Source of the DNA: Physocladia obscura
Lineage: Eukaryota > Chytridiomycota > Chytridiomycetes > Chytridiales > Chytriomycetaceae
Assembly (NCBI GenBank): GCA_027596945.1
Contig: JADGJH010000570.1
Span: forward strand, 1 to 16,671
Direction: 5' to 3'
DNA: 16,671 bases
Position 1 is the stretch's first letter; the number at the start of each line of letters is the position of its first letter. A model generated the notes under the pieces. That model saw only the letters and a program-made list of their open reading frames with translations, searched no databases and was not told the DNA's origin. The position numbers and the translations under genes are program-made. This document shows positions 1 to 8,600 of this stretch, piece by piece.

Positions 1-46
1 GACCAATAAAATGGCACCAGTAAAAAGGGCCATTGAAATACCTTCA

Positions 47-90
47 GAAAACTGTCACATCATCCCATTGATGTGATATCACCAGTTTTC
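47..90. repeat. Nested hairpin
   Basis: GAAAACTG (47-54) is complementary to CAGTTTTC (83-90). Inside it TCACATCA (55-62) is complementary to TGATGTGA (69-76) around a 6-nt loop. Six unpaired bases (77-82) break the symmetry. This is a structural observation only; function is unknown. Confidence 0.6.
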
Positions 91-558
91 TAAGGGGGAA
101 AATGTCAAAGTGGTGGTAAATGCACTATAAATAGTGAAAGCCACAGCAGACTTACAAATATACACAAAAACCGATAACTTGTAGTCTGACACCTCTTTCC
201 TAAAGACTTCCAACTCTACTCAACAGTCTCAAGGAATGAGGAGCTAATAAAATCAGCAAGAAATCATTGGAATAAAAGCCAACACGTACAAATAGATTGC
301 TCAGAGGGCTTCAAAATCTCTGATTCCAGTAAGTGGACAACCAATCCCCTTTCACCAGTGCTATTTTTCAGAACTCTCTTAATAAAAAAACCATATTTTA
401 CAAGAAATTAGTGTGTTCAAAAAAAAATTAAAAATCAAAAAACAAGGGGTGCTAAGAAAGCTGGTGAAATAAAGCTTTGCAAATAAATTAAATTATTATT
501 AAATTAGTATTTTTATGTAATAGCAAGTATCTTTTGATAAAAGAAATACCTTTAAATG

Positions 559-735
559 GCTTTGCATTGTGTTGCATTTATATGAAATACACAGTATGCA
601 AGAAATAATTAAATGTTTACAAATCTTGTTAAATTATATATGGAACTTATCAGTGGTGCTGTGCATATTTTTATTGGTTGCATTCACTGGATATGCTGCA
701 TGGGCTTATTTTGTATGCTTTGACATTGTGTTGCA
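559..735 (+). repeat. Short dispersed direct repeat
   Basis: GCTTTG followed by CATTGTGTTGCA occurs at about 559-576 and again, with one inserted A, at 717-735. The copies are about 150 bp apart in non-coding DNA. This could be a remnant of a small duplication. Confidence 0.5.
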
Positions 736-786
736 ATAGTTTTGATGCTTATTTATGAGGGACGGGAAAAAAAAATAATTGCTCAT

Positions 787-929
787 GATGGTCAGATGGT
801 TTGGACAGTTAGATAGTTAGACAGTTAGCTGCAGTTAATTGATGGTCAGATGAATATGCTGATTCTTCTGACCAGAATAGAGATTTGACCGTATTTGAAA
901 CTTTTTTTTCCAGGTTAGATGGTCAGATG
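787..929 (+). repeat. GATGGTCAGATG repeat cluster with 8-bp tandem run
   Basis: The 12-mer GATGGTCAGATG is present three times, at 787-798, 841-852 and 918-929. Between the first two copies lies an 8-bp tandem run, ACAGTTAG, ATAGTTAG, ACAGTTAG (805-828). A fourth, partial copy (GTGGTCAGA) follows near 938-946. It looks like a decayed minisatellite. Confidence 0.6.
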
Positions 930-940
930 AAAAAAAAGTG

Positions 941-1005
941 GTCAGACAATGGAAAAAGTCCTTTACAACTTTTTTTTTCATGACCTTTTTTTTTTGTTGT
1001 CTGAC
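941..1005. repeat. Inverted repeat GTCAGACAA / TTGTCTGAC
   Basis: GTCAGACAA at 941-949 is the exact reverse complement of TTGTCTGAC at 997-1005. Flanking A8 and T-run tracts add complementarity, so the segment could form an imperfect hairpin with a loop of about 47 nt. Confidence 0.5.
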
Positions 1006-1349
1006 ACAAAACATAAAATTAAAAGTAAAAACTGAACTTTTAACTGGGAAGTTTGTCATCATTAAACACCTTCAATAATTTTTAGTATTATTATGATTCT
1101 TTTTTTTTTTTCTTTCGGTAAAAATAGTGGTTTTTGGGTAACTTCTGCCTGATATGCCACTTCTGGGATTGGGTCTATGAACTGTGTGACATCTTGGAAG
1201 AAAATTCTAGCATCCATCAATTAACCCAAGATTCACCACTCAAGTCAATGTTGGCTTAACTCAGTGAGGCAATTCTCACAAAATGTTGAAATTTCTCTGT
1301 AAGTCACTACTTCACAATGCAGCTGATGCCACTGCAACACAACACCACG

Positions 1350-1355
1350 TTTATT
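1350..1355 (-). promoter_or_regulatory. Candidate poly(A) signal for the small minus-strand ORF
   Basis: TTTATT on the plus strand reads AATAAA on the minus strand, about 41 nt after the TAA of the two-exon ORF at 1396-1652. AATAAA is common by chance in DNA this AT-rich. Confidence 0.3.
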
Positions 1356-1395
1356 TCTTCTTTTTTTTGGCAAATAAAGTTGCAGGCAACTGCAG

Positions 1396-1652
1396 TTAAG
1401 ATAGGACACCTTCGTCTTTCAAATTATTGAAACTAGCGAACTGGAACCCGTCTTCGTTTATAATCTCTACAATTCTTCCATTAACTCGAATATTCATAAG
1501 TAGTTCTTCTATTGAGTTAATTAAAACATGAAAGCGCTGTGTGGAGTCCTTCTCCATCTTCATTTTTATAACTCTGTGAAGTCATCTAATATTTTCACAG
1601 GCTGAGTTGCAACAAAATAAGAAATTAAAAGGGACACTAACCTTTTGTTCAT
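1396..1652 (-). CDS. Possible small two-exon protein (62 aa), unrecognised
   Basis: I do not recognise this product, and the call is weak. On the minus strand an ATG at 1652 opens a short exon (1642-1652). A 68-nt intron (1574-1641) with GTTAGT donor and TTCACAG acceptor follows, then an exon (1396-1573) ending in TAA. Phases agree and give 62 residues. The central part reads FHVLINSIEELLMNI and NGRIVEIINEDGF, mixed charged and hydrophobic as in a folded domain rather than low-complexity noise. A minus-strand AATAAA (1350-1355) lies about 41 nt past the stop. An alternative acceptor (AACTCAG) would shorten the intron to 41 nt. It could also be a chance ORF or the 3' end of a longer gene. Confidence 0.3.
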
Positions 1653-2629
1653 TGCGAAAAAATCAGAATCAACTTTGATTGAAGGTTAGTAATTTGATTC
1701 TAATTTTTGAGTTTACTTTTTTTGCGAAAATCATGATTTTCCTTTACATTTGAAAATGAAGTAGCAATTGCTGACACCGACGCAAATTATATCGGAGTCA
1801 CAGGACATGTTTGTGGAGCATCAACACGTCTGGTTGTGTCGTTTTGATGGGGTTTTTTTTTTGTTTTGCTGTGAACCTGATGTTAGCAAATCAATTTTTT
1901 GACTTGTTTTTGCAGCAAATGCATCCCTATCTTTTCTTTTTTGATCTCCGTCACCGCACCCCACACTTTTCCCTAACGGGGAAGTACATCACTGTTTTTC
2001 AAAAGTGGCCATCTCCACTGCGGCCCACTTTGAACAATGATCAAAATGGCCGAATAAACAATAGGTGATTGTTTTATAAACAAATTAGAAGAAAAAAAAT
2101 ACGTACTGCGGACTTTTTTGGAAGGTTTGGAAGGATGCTTCCACTGGATAGTATAGATTTGGATCGTGTGCGAATGAATTTTACTAATTTTACCCCAAAC
2201 AAAATTATTGCCATTCACGAACATCATAATTGGTTTGTCGAAAACAAGAGCATTGTGAATACGCAAGAAAAGGAACCTAAATTGTTTCGCGATATGTTGC
2301 TCGATTCAAAAGGCTGTGCATGCTACAATGTGTCGTAGCTGACCAGCTTATATAGTTGGGTCAAGCTGTTCGGCACCAAGTATTATTCTTTCTGGACCTA
2401 ATGCGTAAAAATGTTCCACATGTTAAAAAAAAATAAAAAAATAAAAAAACCGTAAGAAAGTTGATACTGACTGCAATAAAAGTAAAATAAGATTTTCAGA
2501 AGAAATAAACGAGTAAAAAAAAATATAGGATTCTTGAAAAAAGAAAAAACGAAACCATGAAATTTTGCTTTGGAGAACCCAGACCACAACCACCTGAAAA
2601 TTTTTTCTTCTTGACCCTAAAATTCGCCG
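1653..2629. other. Spacer upstream of the receptor gene; no firm gene
   Basis: This spacer contains a 16-bp perfect palindrome, GAAAATCATGATTTTC, near 1726-1741, and many T and A runs. A plus-strand stretch from ATG 2135 to TAG 2338 could encode 67 residues (it includes IIAIHEHHNWFVENKS), but it has no recognised domain and no clear upstream exon. Poly-A-rich DNA at 2425-2550 follows. The segment just before 2630 presumably holds the receptor promoter; I see no clear TATA box at a convincing distance. Confidence 0.35.
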
Positions 2630-3601
2630 ATGAGCCAAGTAAAAAGGCCAGACAACGACCCAGAGTTTTGGGCAGTTTATCTGCTTTTTACACCAACCGT
2701 ATTTGCTGGATCCCTTCTGTCAGGTCCGATGCTATTCACAATGTGTACGAATCGCTCGACTCTTCTTAAAAACCAACTTGACAAGATTGCTTTGCTGTTG
2801 CTCATAATTTCGTTCATTTGGTCGATTTGGTCAATCGTTAAAGCCATTTTCATGCTTTTTATCGCCAACAATATTTTTAACACAGTTAATGCGATTCTCA
2901 CGTATCTTTCAGTATTGTGGTTCCTGGAATCGAATGTCCTTCTTGCTTTGAGTCGGTTCTGCCTTTTCAAGCAATGGTCTAAAGGAACTATTGCAATTTA
3001 TTTTTCTGTTGTATCTATTTTTGCGGTTGGTCTATCTGCCGGTGTCATTTGGGCTTTTTGGACTTCGGTATAAATCCCACAGTAAATATTTTTCCTTCTT
3101 TAATTTTTCAAACAGACCACAACCAATTTTTTCATTGCGTTCCCTGACCCACAGTATAAAACCCAAATTAATGTTATGATTATTATGGGATCATTTGCTG
3201 TTGTTTTCAGTGTGATTATAGTTATTGGGCTATATACAGCAACATACGTCCTCATCTCACATAACCTGAAAACTACAATACCCTCAATTGAATCTCACAT
3301 TCAGCTGCGCGTCCAGAAAAAGCTTTTAAGATCAATGATTCTGATGTCATCAAGTATATTTGTGTGCTATTTTCCGGTCATAATATCTTTATTTATGATT
3401 GGTGTTCTGAAAAGGGGGCCTCTTCCGACTTGGGCAAATATTATCGTGACAGAGTCAGCAATGCTGGATACGGTTATTACACCTGCATTATTATTGCATT
3501 TTATACCTAAAATTCGCTTCGCTCTTGCTGCACAATGGCGGTGGTATCGGATGTTTGGTGGAAATCGGCTTACCATCACCTCAGATTTTAGCACTGAGTA
3601 A
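2630..3601 (+). CDS. Rhodopsin-like seven-transmembrane receptor
   Basis: A putative G-protein-coupled receptor of the plasma membrane; the ligand is unknown. Two exons, 2630-3067 and 3116-3601, joined across a 48-nt intron (GTATAA...AACAG) in phase, give 307 residues. Seven hydrophobic helices are visible at about 14-38, 53-78, 88-113, 121-144, 164-193, 217-243 and 252-280. At the end of helix 3, ALSRF occupies the place of the DRY motif. Helix 6 has FVCYFP, a good match to the CWxP toggle. Helix 7 has VITPALLLHFIPKIR, a degenerate NPxxY with a basic tail. The extracellular N-terminus is only about 12 residues and no signal peptide is seen. The first ATG of the frame is used. AATAAA occurs twice just after the stop. 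Class A-like receptors are known from chytrids and animals but are scarce in yeasts. Function beyond receptor is inference. Confidence 0.8.
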
Positions 3602-4305
3602 CTTGAAAAAATAAATAAATTTCAAAATCAAATTTTTAATTCAATATTTAGCATATATTGATGTGCATTATTTATCACAGCTCATTTATTTTAAAAATAT
3701 TTTGACCATAATTCCCAGTATATTGACAGAATATTTTGCAGCCAGAAAGTAATGAGTCTTCAGAGATTTTTTTTGCTCTTCGGTGGATTACGGCCCCAAG
3801 TTACGTTGTGACAGATCGGCAAACGATAACGTGAGTAAGCTGACGATCGACCAGTATTTAAACCACCAACGGTCATCAATGCACCGTGAGTTTTCTCAGC
3901 ACTGCCATCCAGATTTGTCAACAAATCGTTCAACCTTCATTTTCCGATTGAAATTTAAAATTTACAGCTATTGGGCCCCAAAGATGCAACTTCCAGTCTG
4001 GATTTGGGATGCTGTATACTTTATCCTCTTGCCTTCATTAATGCCGTCGGAGTTTGCGGATTGGGAGTAACTGAGTTCGTGTTGTCACAGTCATTTCATT
4101 CTTTTTGATCATTAATAAAAATTTAACCCCAAAATTAATTTATGTTTTTTAGAAATATGACACCAGTCATAAAGTCTTCGTATGTTTGAACAATTATCGA
4201 AAAACTGTTGTTGTAATGAATTAATTGGAAGTATTTTGAGAAAAAAACGAGAAGAAAAAGACAAAAACGTATGACATTCAATAAAGCGATTTTTTGAAGT
4301 TCAAT
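3602..4305. other. Spacer with an unresolved coding-like patch
   Basis: The plus strand between about 3752 and 4106 is less AT-rich than its surroundings and has exon-like signals: ATG at 3752, a GTGAGT donor at 3831 and another at 3886, acceptors TTCTCAG (3899) and TTTACAG (3967). After the last acceptor, 3968-4108 is open to a TGA and would read LGPKDATSSLDLGCC and onwards as a hydrophobic tail. AATAAA at about 4113 follows. I could not find one splicing that joins these parts in phase, so I do not call a CDS. It may be a small membrane protein gene or a decayed one. The rest of the spacer shows nothing. Confidence 0.3.
3610..3619 (+). promoter_or_regulatory. Poly(A) signals of the receptor gene
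   Basis: Two overlapping AATAAA hexamers lie 9-18 nt after the receptor stop codon, in A-rich DNA. Confidence 0.5.
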
Positions 4306-5249
4306 TTATATTTTATCTGATGGGATAGAACCATTATTCTCAATGATGGAATCATTTTTTGGCACCGAATCAACTTCAGTTTTCGCAGATTTCGATGAAT
4401 CCAGTTTAGCCACGATTTTATCGACAAGACCAAACGCGAGCGCTTGTTGTGCAGACATAAAATTATCGCGTTCCATGGCGCGTTCAATAATATTAAGCGG
4501 TTGTTTGGTATGTGAAACGTAAATGTCGTTGAGACGTTTCCGAACATCAATAATTTCTTGAGCGTGGATCATGATATCGGTTGCTTGGCCTGACGCGCCA
4601 CCACTAGGTTGGTGAATCATTACACGCGCATTCGGTAGGATTGAGCGGTGACCAGGTTCGCCAGCGGCAAGAAGGAGAGATCCCATTGAGCAGGCTTGAC
4701 CTATGCAAACTGTTGCGACAGGGGATTGAATATATTGCATAGTATCATAGATGGCCTGAATGAAATGAAAAGTATTTTACGCTTTATCTTTTTTTTTTCT
4801 TTCTATTTTCTGCTGACCATTCCGGCTGTGACGCTTCCACCGGGTGAATTAATGTAAAAATGTATTGGCTTTTCATTGTTTTCGGCTTCAAGAAACAGCA
4901 GCTGGGCAACAATAACGGCCGAGACGCCGTCGTGCACCTGGTTTTTGTTTTAAATACAATGAAATGGGATTGAAATGGGAAAATTGAGAGCATTGCAGGA
5001 ACGCTAAAGCACCTCGCCATTCAGCATAATTATTCGTTCTTTCAGTAACCGTGAGAATATGTCAAATACACGTTCGCCACGGGGCTGTAGTGGATTTTTT
5101 GGGTGGTTACTCGGAGTAGAATCGTATTAACAAATACTTACGCTGGACTCAATAACGTATGGAATTCCCAGCGATACAGGGATACTTTTTGCAAAACCGC
5201 GAGATCCGAATCTAGCTCCAATCCGTGCCCGCGATAAGCTCAGCAACAT
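4306..5249 (-). CDS. clpP: Mitochondrial ATP-dependent Clp protease proteolytic subunit ClpP
   Basis: Serine peptidase of family S14. ClpP forms a barrel of two heptameric rings that degrades unfolded proteins fed by the ClpX ATPase in the mitochondrial matrix. Four exons (5142-5249, 5013-5084, 4818-4937, 4306-4755) are separated by introns of 57, 75 and 62 nt and give 249 residues. The catalytic triad is visible: Ser123 in GQACSMG, His148 in VMIHQPSGG and Asp197 in [20 protein letters not shown] (about 87-100) forms the oxyanion-hole loop and strand. The N-terminus ([20 protein letters not shown]) is rich in Arg and Ser with no acid, as expected of a matrix-targeting peptide; mature ClpP probably begins near [13 protein letters not shown]. 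The last 25 or so residues are a non-conserved Ser/Asn/Asp-rich tail. It diverges from the myosin gene across 400 bp. Many chytrids and filamentous fungi keep ClpP; baker's yeast lacks it. Confidence 0.95.
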
Positions 5250-5649
5250 TGTAATTTTGCTTTTATTTCAACCAACCAAAAACGACCTCAAATCAAAACC
5301 CGCCAAAACCACGAAAACAGGTGAGCAAACTATGATCCTGAAACAGCCTGCGATATCAGTCTATCTTATTGTAGGAGTTAATTTCGAAATGAATTTGGAT
5401 CACTCCTTTGCTCATCATTGTTGATGGATCCGGTTTTCTAACTGATCGCCGAATTTTCACTTATTGGTTGTAAGGGCAAGTTCAGCAAGTTTGATCAAAG
5501 CTCACTGTATCACTGACCGAACAACCATTATTGGATAATGCGATAGCGGATTCTGATCTTTTGATTGTTATTGATACATTGTTCTCAGTAGTTTTTTTTG
5601 TTTTGCTTTGTTGTCTCATTACTATCTTGAACCAGTCAAACCCAAAACA
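5250..5649. promoter_or_regulatory. Divergent promoter region between clpP and myosin V
   Basis: These 400 bp separate two start codons pointing away from each other, so they must contain both 5' leaders and promoters. ATTGG (inverted CCAAT) occurs near 5464 and 5530, each next to GGTTGT or its complement ACAACC. No clear TATA box stands at a defined distance. A pyrimidine-rich stretch at about 5589-5625 precedes the myosin start. Which elements act is unknown. Confidence 0.5.
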
Positions 5650-8600
5650 ATGGCTACCGCTTCCCCGCTAGATGCTTTCGTCAAGGTGCGTGTTTTATTG
5701 ACTGTGTTTTTTGGGTGGCTTACTTTTTAGCTGCTTCATCATCAGGGAACCAAAGCCTGGTTTGCCGATGCTGAAGAAGGTTGGATGCAGGGAACAATGA
5801 ACGCAAGTTCGATTTCAGATAAAACTGTTAAGCTCACATTTACTCTCGAGAGTGGGAAGGTTTGTATCGACTAACACCAAAATGTCTGACTTTTGAGTTT
5901 TGACTGACTTTTGACACCAGGATATTTCTTTCGAAACCACAATGGATAAACTCGCTGCTTCAAAGTTTGCCGATCTTCCACCCCTCAAGAATCCTCCTAT
6001 GCTTGAAGGAATTGACGATCTATCCAATCTGTCTTATCTTCATGAGTATGTTCTTTTTGTCGTTAATCCACCCCTTTGTAAAAATTTTCTCCTTAAATGG
6101 TGATAGACCTGCTGTCCTTCACAATGTAAAACTTCGATACTCGCAGCAACAAATTTATACATACTCGGGTATTGTTTTGATTGCGATGAATCCATTCGCC
6201 AAATTGGATTTATATTCACCAGATGTTATGCGGTTTGTGTTTTTCTCTCATAATAGCAGCTTGTTTTCTTCCGCTAATTATAAATGAAAATTCAGTGAAT
6301 ATTCTGGAAAGCGCCGTGGTGAGCTTGAGCCGCACTTGGTGAGTAATATTACTGTAGAATCCTCGAGAAAGAGATTAGCGAAGTAGTTCCTGAGTGGTTG
6401 GATAATCTTACATCGATTAGGAAAATCAAAATTTTGTCTTATTTTACTATCTATCAAATAGTTTGCTGTCGCCGAAGAAGCCTATCGTGCCCTTATTCGC
6501 AATGGGAAGAACCAATCCGTTATCGTGTCTGGAGAATCTGGAGCAGGAAAGACTGTCTCTGCAAAATTTATCATGCGTTACTTTGCGATCGTTGATGATC
6601 TGGACAAGAAAACGACTATTTCAAAAACTAGTGATATAGAAGAGGCTGTGCTGGCCACAAATCCAATTTTAGAGGTAAAATTGATATTTATTTTTCTTTT
6701 TTCCTTCAATAACTTCTAAAATATTTCAATCCTCAGTCTTTCGGTAACGCCAAGACTACACGTAATGACAACTCTTCACGATTTGGAAAATATATCGAAA
6801 TCATCTTCTCCAAGGGGAAGAATGTGAAAATTACTGGTGCAAAGATCAGAACATACCTCCTTGAAAGATCCCGATTAATTTATCAACCCGCGACGGAACG
6901 AAACTATCACATTTTTTACCAAATGTGTGCAGCCGTACCTGCCGCAGAAAAGAAACAGCTTGGTCTGGGAAAATGGAGCGATTATTTTTATCTGACGCAA
7001 GGAAACACGGGAACTATTCCAGGCACTGATGACGCGGCCGAATTTGCCATTACACAACAGTCTCTTTCGACGTGTGGTATCTCTGTTTCGAATCAATGGG
7101 ATATTTTCAAGGTCTGTGCTGCATTATTGCATCTTGGAAACATTAAGATCTCGGGTACAAGCGACGCGCAGATTTCTGACGATGATCCAGCTCTTGAGCA
7201 AGCATGTAGCTTGCTTGGAATCGAAAAGAATGACTTTAAAAAATGGATTATCAAGAAGCAAATCATTACGCGTTCTGAAAAGATTGTCACAAACATGAAT
7301 GCCTCGCAGGCAGGAACTGTCAGAGATTCTGTTGCGAAATTCATTTACAGTATGCTTTTCGATTGGTTGGTTAAAATCATAAACAAGAATTTGATCAAGG
7401 ATGATGATCCTTCTGCCCAGTTTATTGGAGTTCTCGATATTTTTGGATTCGAACATTTTAAAAAAAATTCGTTCGAGCAATTCTGCATTGTAAACGTGTT
7501 TATTTTTTATTTGTATGTTTTCGTGTTTGTAAACAACATTCTTTTTATTTAGAACTACGCTAACGAAAAATTGCAACAAGAGTTCAATCAACACGTTTTC
7601 AAACTGGATCAAGAAGAATATGTGAAGGAAAAGATTTCATGGTCTTTCATTGACTTCAATGACAATCAGCCATGTATCGATTTGATTGAAGGCAAGCTTG
7701 GAATCCTCGATTTGCTCGACGAAGAATCGCGTTTACCTTCTGGTGCCGACAAATCGCTTATAACGAAATACTACCAGAGATTCGGAGTTCCAACTCAAAA
7801 ATTTTTTGAGAAGCCGCGATTTGGCCAGACTGCGTTCACAATCAAGCACTATGCTGTTGACGTCATTTACGAAATTGACGGATTTATTGACAAAAACAAG
7901 GACACTGTGTCAGACGAACATTTGGCTTGTTTGAATGCATCGAAAATGCCGCTATTGACGGAAATTTGTACGATTGAGGTGCCTGCTGAACAAGCACTAG
8001 ATGTAATTGTTTTTTCTTTTTCCTTCTGAAAAGTTAATTTTTTATTTATTAGACTAAACTTGGACGTGCTCCAACTAGTCGCGCACCAAAGAAGCCAACT
8101 CTTGGATCGATTTTCAAACAGTCATTAGTGAATCTCATGTCCACACTTCGCTCGACCGAAGTTCACTACATTCGTTGTCTCAAACCAAACATGGCGAAAG
8201 TATCGTTCGGTTTTGAACCTCAAATGGTTCTTGCTCAATTGCGAGCATGCGGCGTCCTCGAAACGATTCGAATCTCTTGTGCAGGGTATCCGTCGCGTTG
8301 GACGTTCCAAGAATTCGCAGATCGTTATTTTTTGCTTGTGAAATCTAATTTATGGGCTGTCGACCCAAAAGAATTGACTAAATCGATTGTGACAGCCGTG
8401 ATTACCAAAGATGACCTGTACCAAATTGGAATTACCAAGATCTTTTTCCGCGCTGGACAGCTGGCGTTCCTTGAGAAGCGGCGATCTGAAAAATTACGTG
8501 AATGTGTTATTTTGATTCAGAAGAATATGAAGCGCCACATTTATTCAAGTCAGTATGAGCAAATGAAGAAAGCGGCTGTTTCTATTCAAACTGGTATGTT

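Larger units (their letters stand above)
1..1395. other. AT-rich non-genic region with simple repeats
   Basis: No convincing gene is visible in either strand. The stretch is AT-rich with long A and T runs, and it carries several small repeats listed separately: a hairpin at 47-90, a duplicated motif at 559-576 and 718-735, an 8-bp tandem run at 805-828, three copies of a 12-bp motif, and an inverted pair at 941-949/997-1005. Short stretches, for example minus strand 1140-1360, read as amino acids without a clear match to any family I know. They could be decayed mobile-element sequence, but nothing supports that firmly. Confidence 0.5.

Noticed and set aside
1..480. Possible retrotransposon (copia-type RNase H) remnant
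   Set aside because: I looked on both strands for the usual catalytic and end motifs and found only vague similarity broken by stops. This is not enough to claim an element.
1141..1360. Decayed coding sequence on the minus strand
   Set aside because: Short open pieces exist but carry stops and match no family; left as non-genic.
7124..7612. Minus-strand open frame of 162 residues over myosin exons 7-8
   Set aside because: It overlaps conserved motor sequence read on the plus strand and spans a clear intron; it is a shadow.
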